A stretch of 64,000 nucleotides of DNA from Edaphobacter flagellatus. GTDB lineage: Bacteria > Acidobacteriota > Terriglobia > Terriglobales > Acidobacteriaceae. Shown here piece after piece: positions 8,748 to 17,855 of the stretch; position 1 is the stretch's first letter; the number at the start of each line of letters is the position of its first letter. Position numbers and translations under genes: made by a program. The notes under the pieces were generated by a model. That model was given only the letters and a program-made list of their open reading frames with translations, made no database searches and had not been told where the DNA came from. The stretch is taken from the NCBI RefSeq assembly GCF_025264665.1, contig NZ_CP073697.1, positions 1,178,001-1,242,000 on the forward strand, written 5' to 3'.

Positions 8748-9499
8748 GGCGCTACCTCTCCAGGCCTCATCACCCACACGTTGCCCTGTGCCCGCAACGA
8801 TTTCAGCCAGTCAACCAGCAGAGAGCCCACACGCTGCTGCAGCAGCACCTCTTCAATACGCTGCGATATCGTCTCCAGTTTCGGAGGCGTCACCTTCCGT
8901 TTGGCATACTCCGGCAACATCGTTTTCTCGTAGTAATTCTTGATCTCCTCATCGGTGATATGGATGCCATTGCGGAAGCGCACTTCGATCAATCGCAGCA
9001 GCTCCATCCTCTTTAGCCAGCGGCTGCGAAACTCAGGAACAGTGAAACCATTTGCAGCAAGAAACGACGCCCAACCATCATCTGTCTCGCAGTGATATTT
9101 TTTGCAATCAGGAATATCGCCGCGCAGCGTCTGAAGCTGCTTGTCGAGTTCTTCATCCCTGACAGCCGAATCATCAGGCTCAAGCGCAGCCTGTTGCAAG
9201 ATCAACGTGCGGTCGATGATCCGCTGAATAGCCCGTTCGCGCGAAAATTCGGCCATCGAACCTCGATACGGCTGAATCGCCTCGAACCTGCGCTCCTCAT
9301 CCACGTCGCTTTCAAGAATGACGTCGCCATTCACGATCGCAACAACGGCATCGATCACCGTGCCCTGTGCTGCATCTTTCGCGGTGCTCGCCTGAGGCTG
9401 CGGCTGCGAGTTCGTCTGCCCATGCACCGGCAGTACGAGCGCGATCCATACAATCCAGCTCACTCCACTCAGCAACGTATTGTGTGTCAGTAATCGCAT
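8744..9499 (-). CDS. SurA-type periplasmic chaperone lacking a PPIase domain
   Basis: A 251-residue exported protein: signal peptide at about 9-28 (VSWIVWIALVLPVHGQ), then a typical SurA N-terminal core beginning IDAVVAIVNGDVILESDVDEE at about residue 49, ending in a short C-terminal helix. SurA guides unfolded outer-membrane proteins through the periplasm. The parvulin domains of normal SurA (about 430 residues) are absent; the segment at about 190-220 is too short to be one. The gene lies between a BamA-like Omp85 gene and tamB, with stop/start overlap to tamB, so a chaperone role in beta-barrel delivery is a reasonable inference. Two Cys (CKKYHCE) near residue 135 could form a disulfide. 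Confidence 0.83.
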   Translation of the reverse strand: MRLLTHNTLLSGVSWIVWIALVLPVHGQTNSQPQPQASTAKDAAQGTVIDAVVAIVNGDVILESDVDEERRFEAIQPYRGSMAEFSRERAIQRIIDRTLILQQAALEPDDSAVRDEELDKQLQTLRGDIPDCKKYHCETDDGWASFLAANGFTVPEFRSRWLKRMELLRLIEVRFRNGIHITDEEIKNYYEKTMLPEYAKRKVTPPKLETISQRIEEVLLQQRVGSLLVDWLKSLRAQGNVWVMRPGEVAP

Positions 9500-9501
9500 C
9501 T

Positions 9502-12500
9502 CTAAAAACTCTGCCCAATACTGAAGAAGAAATTAAAGTGGCTCCCCTGTCCCACATGAGGTGGATCCGCCGAATCAATCACCGGATAGATCGGTGGATT
9601 CAGGTTATAGCTGAAGTCAAAGCGCACCGGACCGACCGGTGTTCTGTAGCGCGCACCTACACCGATGGCATGCGAAAAATAGTTGAAGTCACAGGTTCCG
9701 ATCGTGCCTGAAACATTGCGGCATGTATCGCGGTTCTTTTGACGGAACCGCAGGAAGCTGGGAAACATGTCCTCCGCGTTCTGAAAAACGTTGCCCATGT
9801 CATGAAACAGCACCAGGCTCACGCTATCGCCGACATAAGGCAGAGTGGGAGGAGGCATACGCAGCTCCGTCGTATTCACAAACGCCGCAGAGCCGCCAAC
9901 CGGATAGCCCGTCTGCAAGTCGCGCGGACCGGCTCCGTTGATGCCAAAGCCTCTGTGGGAGGTCGCTCCACCTGCATAGAGCCTCTCAGGCAGAGGCACC
10001 GCATTGCAGGTAGGATTCGTCGTCAGCAGTATTCCAGCGCAAACTGGATTGCCCGCATTCGGATTTACACCCGAGTCATTTTCGTAGCCAATTCGGGTAT
10101 TTCTCGCCAGCGTATATCTCTTGTTGAAGAGGCGATAGTATGTGGAGTTCGTAGCATCCACCTTGAAGAAGTCCGTCTGCGATCCGAACTTCGATGACGC
10201 ATAGAATAGCTGCAGCGAAGCATACAGGCCTTTGTTCGCGTCCAAAGGATTCGGCTGCCGCGTATCGTGGAACCACGTCAAACTGGGTCCTCCGACACGC
10301 ACCGGTTGCGAGAGCAGCGGAATCAGTTCAGGAGCGATCTGCAGGCTATTCTGATCCACCTTTACACGTCGATAGAGAAAGTCGTAGATGAAAGTATCCG
10401 TGCGTTTCCACTTCTGCGTGAAACGAAAATCTGCCTGCAGTGTCGACGAGGCAAATGTCGTGATGTTCTGAATGTTGCTATACCCACCCGAGATCGCCGC
10501 CGAGAAATTCTTTGCATTCATGAAGTGCGGATTCTGCAGCGTCACAATCGCAATCTGCTCCAGCAATCCGTACGTCGAATGCAGCGTCACCGAATCCTCT
10601 GTGCCACGCAGATTAATACGCGATACATCCAGCGAAACACGTGGGCTCACGCCCGTCCTACCCTCAGGCGAGTAGCTCGTCTTCCCGTTCGTCTGGTTCG
10701 TCCCTCCGGGATTTCCCGTCTGCGCCTCAAAGCCGAAGCCATACGTCACATTCCAGCGCTTGGCCTCTGTCGCCTGCACCAGTGTATTTTTGCGCGGCGC
10801 ATCTCCCGTCGGATTCTGCACGGCTGTAATCACTTCATTGAAGAGCGCCAGGTTGTAAAGATTTCGCTGCGTCTCCAGCAAGGCGCTCTGGTCCAGAGGA
10901 TCACCAGGATGCACTAAAATTCGGTTCTCTACTACCTTTGGCCGCGTAAAGTGCAAGCCCGACAGCAGCACGCGATCCACAAACACCTGCTGCCCTTCAT
11001 CCACGGTCAACACCACATCCGTATTGGTTGCGACCTTTGCCTCTTTATGAATCTGAACATCGACCTTCACCTGATCGAAACCGTGGCTCAGATAGTACGA
11101 AAGCACCGTGTCACGATCTCCCGAAAGCGTCGCCAGCGAAAACGGCTGCCCCTCCTGCGCGTTCATCAGCCCTTTTACATCCTGCATCCGGGTTGCATCC
11201 ACGCCTACCAGATCAATCGTGCCAAATTTCTTCTGCGGCCCTTCAACGATGTTGTAGACCACCGTGATCCGTCCCTTTGTACCCGACGTATCACGGTCCT
11301 TCACATCCGTCGTCACCTGCGCCTCATCAAAACCATTCGCTCTGTATAGTGCCTGAATCGCACTCACATCGCTGGCCACCAACCCGGGGCTATACCGACC
11401 GCTCCGCAGATAGGCATCCGCCTTCTTCACCCGCATACGCTCACGGAGAATATCGTCGGAAAAATATTTGTTCCCCTTCAGCGTCACTTCCGTCACTTTG
11501 TGCTTGATGCCACGATCAACGACAAACACCACACTCTCGTTCTGCGACCCTTCGCCGATCACCTTCACTTCGACCGTTGCATCAAAATATCCCTGCTGCT
11601 GCACAAAGTCGCGGATGTTGTGCATCCCTTCATTCAGCAGGTCATTGTCAATCGTTCCTTCCTCGAAGATCGGGACCAGGAGATGCAGCCGGCTGCGCGA
11701 AACCTTTACGCCTTCCACCAGCACCTTCACCTCGGGTCCCTGGACGACGTGGAAGTCATAATCCACCTGGCGACGCGATGGAACGTAATCCTGTTTCTGC
11801 ACGCTGACCGTAGCCTCCAGGCGGTCACGCTTTTGATACTGTGAACGCAACTTGCTCAGTGCGTTGGTCGTCGTATCGCGATTCACCTTGCTTCCCTGTT
11901 TCAGCTTGCCCTTCTTGCGAAACTGATCGAGCGTCATGCCAAGGTCTGCACTCTCCACCGTCACATTGCCAATCCGCGCCTGTGGGCCAACATCGACGTC
12001 ATAATCCACATTGATCTGGATGTTGGCCTTGTCCAGCGCCGTTCCCGCAAAAATCTTCGGTTCGTAATACCCCTGCTGGCGCAGAATCTCGCGTATCCCA
12101 TCCGTCCCATTCGCAAGCGACGATTCGGTATAAGCCGTGCCAGGTGTCAGCTTCGTGCCGTACTCCAGCAACGATGCCAATCGATCGCTCTTCACTCCCG
12201 AGATCGTCACGCGCCCGACATAAAACCGCGGAACGCCGGCAAAGACCAACACCATGCCATCGCCCGTACGCTCCCCTCGCACCGTGATGTCGCGGTATCG
12301 CCCACTGCGGAAGAGCCGCCTCGTGCTGGCGCGCACCTTCTCCGGGTCCAGAGGCTCACCTACCTTCTGCATCAGTTCATTCGGCAGCGTATCTTCCTTA
12401 TCGAAGGTCACGCCCTCAAACTCGATGCGGTCGACACGCACGCCCTTCCACTGCCACACCGACGCCGCCAACCCCGGTCCAACCACCAGCGCCTGCCGCT

Positions 12501-12738
12501 GTGTCTGAGCAACACGCAGTCCCCGCAATGAATTGTTCCCTTGTGATGGAGCCTGCTCCGTCTCCGCACCATCGGACGGAATCGCAGCCGGTACATTCTG
12601 GGCCCGCCCCATCGGGATCAGGCACGCAAGCAGAAACAACGCCGCCAAAGACGCCCGGCTCAACTCAAGCGAGGCGTGTCTCCACCTCACCCGGCCTGGC
12701 TGCCTTGCCGTTCGACCTCGCTGCAACTGACCCAACAA
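9502..12738 (-). CDS. bamA: Omp85 outer-membrane insertase (BamA/TamA family), seven POTRA repeats
   Basis: A 1078-residue outer membrane protein. A signal peptide (about 26-46, ending GRAQ) is followed by seven POTRA-like beta-alpha-alpha-beta-beta repeats, opening at about residues 101 (VRVDRIEFEG), 172 (FYVGRVTISG), 255 (RIGNVTVES), 337 (VKVLVEGVKV), 414 (KVTEVTLKGN), 505 (KFGTIDLVGV) and 586 (VFVDRVLLSG). The C-terminal 380 residues form the 16-stranded barrel with the lid-lock motif RGFGINGAG and a final aromatic (GQSF). E. coli BamA has five POTRAs and about 810 residues. It is first in an operon with a SurA-like gene and tamB, so it may act with TamB rather than as the general BAM insertase. 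The start codon (TTG at 12738) is uncertain; no clear ribosome site settles it. Confidence 0.9.
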   Translation of the reverse strand: MLGQLQRGRTARQPGRVRWRHASLELSRASLAALFLLACLIPMGRAQNVPAAIPSDGAETEQAPSQGNNSLRGLRVAQTQRQALVVGPGLAASVWQWKGVRVDRIEFEGVTFDKEDTLPNELMQKVGEPLDPEKVRASTRRLFRSGRYRDITVRGERTGDGMVLVFAGVPRFYVGRVTISGVKSDRLASLLEYGTKLTPGTAYTESSLANGTDGIREILRQQGYYEPKIFAGTALDKANIQINVDYDVDVGPQARIGNVTVESADLGMTLDQFRKKGKLKQGSKVNRDTTTNALSKLRSQYQKRDRLEATVSVQKQDYVPSRRQVDYDFHVVQGPEVKVLVEGVKVSRSRLHLLVPIFEEGTIDNDLLNEGMHNIRDFVQQQGYFDATVEVKVIGEGSQNESVVFVVDRGIKHKVTEVTLKGNKYFSDDILRERMRVKKADAYLRSGRYSPGLVASDVSAIQALYRANGFDEAQVTTDVKDRDTSGTKGRITVVYNIVEGPQKKFGTIDLVGVDATRMQDVKGLMNAQEGQPFSLATLSGDRDTVLSYYLSHGFDQVKVDVQIHKEAKVATNTDVVLTVDEGQQVFVDRVLLSGLHFTRPKVVENRILVHPGDPLDQSALLETQRNLYNLALFNEVITAVQNPTGDAPRKNTLVQATEAKRWNVTYGFGFEAQTGNPGGTNQTNGKTSYSPEGRTGVSPRVSLDVSRINLRGTEDSVTLHSTYGLLEQIAIVTLQNPHFMNAKNFSAAISGGYSNIQNITTFASSTLQADFRFTQKWKRTDTFIYDFLYRRVKVDQNSLQIAPELIPLLSQPVRVGGPSLTWFHDTRQPNPLDANKGLYASLQLFYASSKFGSQTDFFKVDATNSTYYRLFNKRYTLARNTRIGYENDSGVNPNAGNPVCAGILLTTNPTCNAVPLPERLYAGGATSHRGFGINGAGPRDLQTGYPVGGSAAFVNTTELRMPPPTLPYVGDSVSLVLFHDMGNVFQNAEDMFPSFLRFRQKNRDTCRNVSGTIGTCDFNYFSHAIGVGARYRTPVGPVRFDFSYNLNPPIYPVIDSADPPHVGQGSHFNFFFSIGQSF

Positions 12739-12881
12739 ATACGCCCATCCTTCTCGCAGTTCATATAACGCGCCGTGTTTTTGACCCTTCGCACCCGTCC
12801 AACGACAGCAACCTCTATTGCTTGGATGCCGTTCCTTCCGTCTCGCGCCCTGACGGTTCGCCCTTCTTATGGTGCATTCCC

Positions 12882-12887
12882 TATACT
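12882..12887 (+). promoter_or_regulatory. -10 element of the thiF-like gene
   Basis: TATACT lies 44 bases before the ATG at 12931; a transcript would start near 12893. No good -35 is visible at 16-18 bp, so this is a partial promoter call. It argues that in-frame codons upstream of about 12893 are not translated. Confidence 0.45.
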
Positions 12888-12930
12888 ACGAAAAGAGCTG
12901 CCTCCTTCGGTGGCCAAAACACGAGCCTCT

Positions 12931-14052
12931 ATGCCTCAAACTTCGCTCGATACCGCCCCCTCTGTGATGCCCTCTCCTCAGGCAGATCCAGCAGCGCCCC
13001 CTCCCATCGATGACCGGGAGCGCTACTCCCGCCAGGTTCTCTTTCCCGGCATTGGAGCAGACGGACAGCTTGCCCTCTTACGCGCACACGTCGCTATCGT
13101 AGGCTGTGGAGCAACCGGTGCCGCTGCCGCCTCCCTTCTGGCCCGCGCTGGCGTCGGAACGCTCACGCTCATCGACCGCGATTTCGTCGAGTTCTCCAAT
13201 CTTCAGCGTCAGGTTCTCTTTGATGAGCAGGACGCCCGCGAGGCGCTTCCTAAAGCCGAAGCCGCACGCCGCAAGATCGCCCAATTCAACTCCGGCATTA
13301 CCGTTTATGCGTATGTAACCGATCTGGTCCCAGCCAATATCGCGGAGCTGCTCGCCGAAGCCAATCTCATCCTCGATGCAACCGACAACTTCGAAACCCG
13401 CTACCTCATCAACGATTACGCCGTCGAGCAGGGAAAGCCCTGGATCTATGCCGCCGCCATTGGAGCCTACGCCGCAACGATGAACATCCTCCCCCGTGGC
13501 GAAGCAGATGCAACACTGTCATGGGAGCCCACCGCCTGCCTCGCCTGCGTCTTTCCAAAACCGCCCAGCGGCCCAGTCGAAACCTGCGACACCGCAGGCA
13601 TCCTCTCCACCGCCGTCAACTTCGCTGCCTCCATCCAGGTCACCGAAGCCCTCAAGCTCCTTACCGGCCAATCCGCACGCATGCGGCGCACATTGCTCTC
13701 CTTCGATCTCTGGTCGTCCGAACGCTCCGAAATATCATCGGCAAAACCTCGCCCCGACTGTGAGGTCTGTGGCCAACGCATCTTTGCCCACCTTGCAGGC
13801 GAAGGACGCCCACACATCACGCTCTGCGGACGCAACTCCGTACAGATTCACGAGCACCATCGCCCCGTCGACTTCGCCTCCATGCGCGAACGTCTTGCGC
13901 CCCACGGCACCGTACGCTTCAACGAGCTCCTCCTGCGCTTCGAGCGCCCTCCGTACACCATCACGCTTTTTGCCGATGGTCGAGCCATCGTGCAGGGAAC
14001 TACGGACACCACCGTAGCGCGCACACTTTACGCGCGCTACATCGGAAGCTAA
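12931..14052 (+). CDS. ThiF/MoeB/HesA-family E1-like adenylyltransferase
   Basis: Activates the C-terminal glycine of a ubiquitin-like sulfur carrier by adenylation, as in thiamine or molybdopterin synthesis. The nucleotide-binding core starts DRERYSRQVLFPGIGADGQ, with the glycine-rich VAIVGCGATG, the acidic LIDRDFVEFSNLQRQ loop and the catalytic ATDNFETR. Two CxxC pairs (CLAC and CEVC) bind structural zinc. A C-terminal domain of about 75 residues replaces the rhodanese found in the second family member of this window (52277-53500), so sulfur must come from elsewhere. No carrier gene is adjacent. The start at 12931 gives 373 residues and lies downstream of the -10 box; a longer frame to 12775 would cross it. 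Confidence 0.87.
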   Translation: MPQTSLDTAPSVMPSPQADPAAPPPIDDRERYSRQVLFPGIGADGQLALLRAHVAIVGCGATGAAAASLLARAGVGTLTLIDRDFVEFSNLQRQVLFDEQDAREALPKAEAARRKIAQFNSGITVYAYVTDLVPANIAELLAEANLILDATDNFETRYLINDYAVEQGKPWIYAAAIGAYAATMNILPRGEADATLSWEPTACLACVFPKPPSGPVETCDTAGILSTAVNFAASIQVTEALKLLTGQSARMRRTLLSFDLWSSERSEISSAKPRPDCEVCGQRIFAHLAGEGRPHITLCGRNSVQIHEHHRPVDFASMRERLAPHGTVRFNELLLRFERPPYTITLFADGRAIVQGTTDTTVARTLYARYIGS

Positions 14053-14216
14053 GCACTTGCAATATCGTTTCTTGCAGAATCTGCACATCCCCGACACAAC
14101 CTTTTTCCCCGTAAAGCATTCAAATTCCATAACATGCAATTTTCTCTTCTTTTCAGTAGGCTTAAGAACAGGCGAAACGAAGCGTTGACCGAAACATACC
14201 GACCCGGAGTTAAGCC

Positions 14217-14876
14217 ATGGAAATTCAAGGCCTGCAAATGAGTGAACCGACGACCGGTCCAGGACTGTTCAAACGAAATCCTCCGATTGCCGGCGAAGCC
14301 GAGGCAATTGAGCGCGCCAAGTCGGGCGATGCCGAGGCTTTCTCCAGGCTCTATGCACTGCATAAGCGCAGGGTCTATACCCTCTGTCTGCGCATGCTCG
14401 GCAATGTTTCTGAAGCCGAGGACATGACCCAGGAAGCCTTTCTGCATCTCTTCCGCAAGATCGGCAGCTTCCGGGGCGAGAGCGCCTTCTCCACCTGGCT
14501 GCACAGACTCACGGTTAATCTCGTCCTGATGCACCTGCGCAAGAAGGGCCTCCAGCTTGTCTCGCTTGAAGAGACCATCAACCCTTCTGAAGAAGATGCG
14601 CCGAAGCGTGACTTCGGCAGCCGCGACATTCAGCTCTCCGGCTCAGTCGATCGCGTCGCGCTTGAGCGCGCCGTCGCTTCGCTCCCCCCGGGTTATCGCA
14701 TGGTATTTGTCCTGCACGACGTCGAAGGCTTCGAGCACAACGAGATTGCCACGATGCTCGACTGCTCGACTGGCAACAGCAAATCTCAGCTCCACAAGGC
14801 TCGCTTGAAGCTCAGGGAGCTGCTCCGTCAAACGGAGCCAACAACACAAGCCGATCTGAAGGAAGCGGCGCTATGA
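14217..14876 (+). CDS. ECF-type RNA polymerase sigma factor (pair 1)
   Basis: A 219-residue group-4 sigma factor. Region 2 is at about residues 33-100 ([20 protein letters not shown], then [18 protein letters not shown] and [12 protein letters not shown]), region 4 at about 145-205 ([26 protein letters not shown], with [17 protein letters not shown] as the recognition helix). Such factors redirect RNA polymerase to stress promoters. GGAG lies seven bases before the ATG. The stop overlaps the start of the zinc-finger anti-sigma gene as ATGA, so the two are translationally coupled, as usual for ECF/ZAS pairs. The target genes cannot be read from here. Confidence 0.92.
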   Translation: MEIQGLQMSEPTTGPGLFKRNPPIAGEAEAIERAKSGDAEAFSRLYALHKRRVYTLCLRMLGNVSEAEDMTQEAFLHLFRKIGSFRGESAFSTWLHRLTVNLVLMHLRKKGLQLVSLEETINPSEEDAPKRDFGSRDIQLSGSVDRVALERAVASLPPGYRMVFVLHDVEGFEHNEIATMLDCSTGNSKSQLHKARLKLRELLRQTEPTTQADLKEAAL

Positions 14877-15172
14877 CTTCGCAAAACTCTCATCCCGGTT
14901 CTACTGCAAAACTGTCTTGTGTCGAGTTTCAGGACCATTTGCCGGAATATTTTGCCGCAGGTGGAGAAGGTTCTCTCGATGATCCCGCTGTACAGGAGCA
15001 TCTGAAGACCTGCGAAAACTGTTCTGCCCTTGTCCGCGATCTCCAGTACATCGCCGATCAGGCTCGGCAGCTCCTCGAACCCACACACGAACCAAGCGAC
15101 AACGTCTGGAAGAAGATTCAGGAAGGCCTCGCTGCAGACGCCGCTCCCATCATCGACCCACAGAAAGCCTGA
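14873..15172 (+). CDS. Zinc-finger anti-sigma factor (pair 1)
   Basis: A 99-residue soluble protein with the ZAS motif: H44-x3-C48-x2-C51 (HLKTCENC), with C16 nearby as a possible fourth ligand. No membrane segment is present, so it is a cytosolic anti-sigma that would hold the sigma factor encoded just upstream and release it on a redox or metal signal. It overlaps that gene by four bases (ATGA). The C-terminal 40 residues ([16 protein letters not shown]) are a short amphipathic region with no recognised domain. Confidence 0.85.
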   Translation: MTSQNSHPGSTAKLSCVEFQDHLPEYFAAGGEGSLDDPAVQEHLKTCENCSALVRDLQYIADQARQLLEPTHEPSDNVWKKIQEGLAADAAPIIDPQKA

Positions 15173-15193
15173 CCGACAACGGCAGGTTTGCAG

Positions 15194-15222
15194 TTGCAAC
15201 CCGTTTTCTCCGCGTGTAGGCT
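15194..15222 (+). promoter_or_regulatory. Promoter for the candidate RNA before aroK
   Basis: TTGCAA (15194-15199), 17-bp spacer, TAGGCT (15217-15222). Transcription would begin near 15229, directly before the structured segment. The anti-sigma gene ends 21 bases upstream, so this is a free-standing promoter. Confidence 0.5.
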
Positions 15223-15228
15223 ATAGCT

Positions 15229-15392
15229 GCATGTCGAAGCACCTCCAGTCCGGCCGATTTAGCTTCTGCTATTGGCGCACCTCTGCGGCCGGGAGAGTCC
15301 TCGCATGCTTCTCTGAGACAAGCTATCTGATGAGCTGATCCCTTAGAGACTTCGATCTTCCCGAGCCGCGACCCCAGGGTCGCGGCTTTTGT
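15229..15392 (+). ncRNA. Candidate structured RNA, about 160 nt, upstream of aroK
   Basis: The segment has its own promoter and terminator and folds by eye into a closed three-way junction. P1 is TCGAAG (15234-15239) with CTTCGA (15350-15355). Hairpin A is CCGGCCG (15250-15256) with CGGCCGG (15286-15292). Hairpin B is TCTCTGAG (15310-15317) with CTTAGAGA (15342-15349, one G-U), enclosing AGCT/AGCT. The terminator follows nine bases later. No open frame with a ribosome site is inside. It could be a 6S-like RNA (size and a long closed fold fit), an Acidobacteria-specific RNA, or an aroK leader with a riboswitch and terminator. I could not match it to a known consensus. Confidence 0.5.
15364..15392 (+). 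terminator. Rho-independent terminator before aroK
   Basis: AGCCGCGACC (15364-15373) pairs with GGTCGCGGCT (15378-15387), loop CCAG, tail TTTTGTTTG. It ends the candidate RNA; if that RNA is a leader, it would act as an aroK attenuator. Confidence 0.82.
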
Positions 15393-15428
15393 TTGTCCTC
15401 AAGTTTGCGATACAACGGAGAAAGCACA

Positions 15429-16022
15429 ATGCCAGCCAGACAGCCCAACACACTCAATCGGTCCGAGCACCCGGTCGCGCACGCCGTCCCTGCCTCCGTC
15501 CGCCGCATCGTCCTCACGGGGTTCATGGGAGCCGGCAAATCCACCGTCGGCCGCCTGCTCGCCTCACGTCTCGGCTGGAACTTCCTCGATCTCGACACGC
15601 ACATCGAAAACCGCACCGGCGCCACCATCGCCGAGCTCTTCTCCCACTACGGCGAATCGCACTTCCGCCGCCTGGAATCCACCGCCCTCGCCTCCGCACT
15701 CAGTCGCCCTGACACCGTCCTTGCCCTCGGCGGCGGCGCTCCCGAGGAGATCACCAACCGCCTCCTCATCGAGCAGACACCGGCGACCCTCGCCATCTTC
15801 CTCGACGCACCCTTCCCTACCCTCTTCGACCGCTGCATGCTTCAGGAGATCGCCCGCCCCGTCCTCGCCGATCCCGCCGTCGCCGAACAGCGTTTCGCAC
15901 GCCGCCGTCCTCTCTACGCACGCCTCGCTCACATCACCGTCGAGACCTCCAGCCACACCCCTCAAACCACCGTCGAGTCCATCCTGCAGTCGCTGAACCA
16001 GACTCCGCACCTCCGCCGCTGA
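15429..16022 (+). CDS. aroK: Shikimate kinase
   Basis: Phosphorylates shikimate at O3, the fifth step of chorismate synthesis. The 197-residue protein has the Walker A loop GFMGAGKST at about residues 31-39, the LDLDTHIE shikimate-binding segment, the GGGAP motif (about 100-104) and the lid region with Arg pairs (RFARRRPLYARLA). It carries about 20 N-terminal residues beyond the usual start. GGAG is eight bases before the ATG at 15429. The gene follows a structured RNA candidate and terminator, hinting at regulated expression. The permease gene begins 34 bases after its stop. Confidence 0.93.
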   Translation: MPARQPNTLNRSEHPVAHAVPASVRRIVLTGFMGAGKSTVGRLLASRLGWNFLDLDTHIENRTGATIAELFSHYGESHFRRLESTALASALSRPDTVLALGGGAPEEITNRLLIEQTPATLAIFLDAPFPTLFDRCMLQEIARPVLADPAVAEQRFARRRPLYARLAHITVETSSHTPQTTVESILQSLNQTPHLRR

Positions 16023-16055
16023 CCACCGCACCGTATCCTTTCTGCATCAAAGACG

Positions 16056-17129
16056 ATGGAGCAACCACCTCTGGCATTGGATATCAACCTCACTCCCGAA
16101 CAGCGTCAATCCCGCACCTTCATCCGCGGCCACATTCTCTTCGCCTTCGGCATCGTCATCCTCCTGTACCTCGCATGGCTCCTCGGCAAAGAGCTTATGA
16201 TCATCTACGTCAGCGCGCTCTTCGCCGCCGTGCTGATGCCCATCGTTATCCGCATCACCGAATTTAAGTTTCGCGGCCGACATCCCTCCCGCCCCATCGC
16301 CATCGTTCTCCTCATCGTCGGAGTCGCCCTTCTCCTCGGCCTCTTCTTCATGGTCGGACTCCCTCCCGTACTGCGCGATCTCAACCAGTTTTCGACCGAG
16401 CTGCCCTCACGCATCCCCGGCATCGTAGCCAAAGCGAAAAAACTTCCCATCGCCAACCGGCTCGGCGTCGACGCCATCGCTTCGCGCGCCGAAAGCGCAC
16501 TCGCCACGACCGCCAGCTATCTCGTCACCGCGCTCCCCAACTGGATCAGCCATCTCTTCGATATCCTCACCGCGCTCTTCCTCTGCATCTACTTCATGCT
16601 CGAAGGCGAGCACGCCTACAGTTTCTTCCTCTCGCTCTTCCCTCCCGCACCGCGCCTTCGGCTCGACCTCACCCTGCGCCGCGCCGAGTTGAAGATGAGC
16701 AAATGGCTCATCGGCCAGGGACTTCTCATGCTCATCCTCGGCGTCAGCTCCACCATCGCCTTTGGCCTGCTGCACGTCCGTTACTTCCTGCTGCTCGGCT
16801 TCCTCATGGGGCTCTTCAACCTCATCCCCGTCGCTGGCGGAGTCTTCACCATCACAGCCGCTGCCGGCATCGCAGCCGTCGACTCCTGGCCCAAGATGCT
16901 CGGCGTCATCGCCTTCTACGTCGTTTACATCAACATCGAAAATGCCTACCTCACGCCGCGCATCATGAGCTCCAGTGTCGATCTCTCTGGACTCACGGTC
17001 CTGATCGCGCTCCTCTGCGGAACCGCACTCGCCGGCATCACCGGAGCTCTGGTCGCCGTGCCCACTGCTGCCCTCATCGCCGTGCTTCTCGACGAATACG
17101 CTGTCCACAAAGACAACTCCTTGGGTTGA
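16056..17129 (+). CDS. AI-2E family transporter (PerM-like permease)
   Basis: A 357-residue polytopic inner-membrane protein with about eight membrane segments (about 29-45, 48-70, 84-106, 155-185, 226-250, 251-270, 285-305, 315-345). The family's conserved segments are present: LFLCIYFMLEGE, then GLFNLIPVAGGVFT and the C-terminal NAYLTPRIMSSSVDLSGLTVLIALL. Members are annotated as AI-2 exporters, but many act as sodium/proton antiporters or are uncharacterised, so the substrate is unknown. It lies between aroK and an unrelated membrane protein gene. Confidence 0.87.
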   Translation: MEQPPLALDINLTPEQRQSRTFIRGHILFAFGIVILLYLAWLLGKELMIIYVSALFAAVLMPIVIRITEFKFRGRHPSRPIAIVLLIVGVALLLGLFFMVGLPPVLRDLNQFSTELPSRIPGIVAKAKKLPIANRLGVDAIASRAESALATTASYLVTALPNWISHLFDILTALFLCIYFMLEGEHAYSFFLSLFPPAPRLRLDLTLRRAELKMSKWLIGQGLLMLILGVSSTIAFGLLHVRYFLLLGFLMGLFNLIPVAGGVFTITAAAGIAAVDSWPKMLGVIAFYVVYINIENAYLTPRIMSSSVDLSGLTVLIALLCGTALAGITGALVAVPTAALIAVLLDEYAVHKDNSLG

Positions 17130-17252
17130 CCGCTCACACGTATTGCGACCGAGGTAACCTTCTCATCCCCCAGAAGGCTACATACTTTCGTGATGGCACC
17201 AAGGGTATGAAACGTAACAATTTACGGCCTTTGCTTGCTATGCTTGAGCAAA

Positions 17253-17855
17253 GTGACCGACCTGAAGTTTGCACAACCCGCACGCCGCAATCTCCTGGCT
17301 CCTGTCCTCATTGCCTTTTTAATTCTCGGCATCGCTCTTGCGCTCGTTCTGCGTTACACACCCCATCGTGTCGCTGACGCAACCATCACGCATACCGCGA
17401 TCTATCCTGCTCACACCAACTTCAATTCCAGCACCATCATGGTAGGCCGCAACCAGTCGCAGGACGACCTCTACGCCTTGGTGACCGTGCACGTCGACAA
17501 CCGCCTCAACCTCCCTCTCTTCCTTAAGGACTTCACCGGAACTCTCGTCACTGCCGACGGGCAGCAGATCCAGGGAACCGCCGCTGAGAAGCAGGAGCTG
17601 GAGACCATCTATACCGTCTTCCCTGCCATGCGCGCCCTCTCCTCCGAGCCTCTTCTGCGCGAGACCCTGATCAACCCCGAAAACTCAGCCGAAGGCATGG
17701 TCCTGCTGCACTTTCCTGTAGCTCAGGACGTCTGGACACACCGCCGCTCCGCTACGCTCAACATCGATCTCTATCACCAGGGCCCTCTCACCATCGCGAT
17801 TCCCCAGGACAATCGAGCCGCTTCCTCAAGCGCAACGACTACTCTAGAGGAATGA
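17253..17855 (+). CDS. Membrane-anchored protein of unknown function
   Basis: About 200 residues: a short basic N-terminus, one membrane anchor (about 14-36, LLAPVLIAFLILGIALALVL), then a 160-residue extracytoplasmic domain with alternating beta strands (TIMVGRNQSQDDLYALVTVHVDNRLNLPLFLKDF). The pattern is like small FxLYD/DUF4352-type beta-sandwich domains, but I do not claim that family. The start is uncertain: GTG at 17253 or TTG at 17235; no clear ribosome site. Its stop overlaps the rsmE start as ATGA, so the two are coupled. Confidence 0.75.
   Translation: MTDLKFAQPARRNLLAPVLIAFLILGIALALVLRYTPHRVADATITHTAIYPAHTNFNSSTIMVGRNQSQDDLYALVTVHVDNRLNLPLFLKDFTGTLVTADGQQIQGTAAEKQELETIYTVFPAMRALSSEPLLRETLINPENSAEGMVLLHFPVAQDVWTHRRSATLNIDLYHQGPLTIAIPQDNRAASSSATTTLEE

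Noticed and set aside
12775..12930. Longer N-terminus for the ThiF-like protein
   Set aside because: It would cross the TATACT box at 12882 and adds sequence unlike the family; the ATG at 12931 is preferred.
15321..15345. CTGATGAG, the hammerhead ribozyme core, inside the candidate RNA
   Set aside because: The required GAAA after a stem II and a cleavage-site stem III are not present; the bases are part of the loop of hairpin B.
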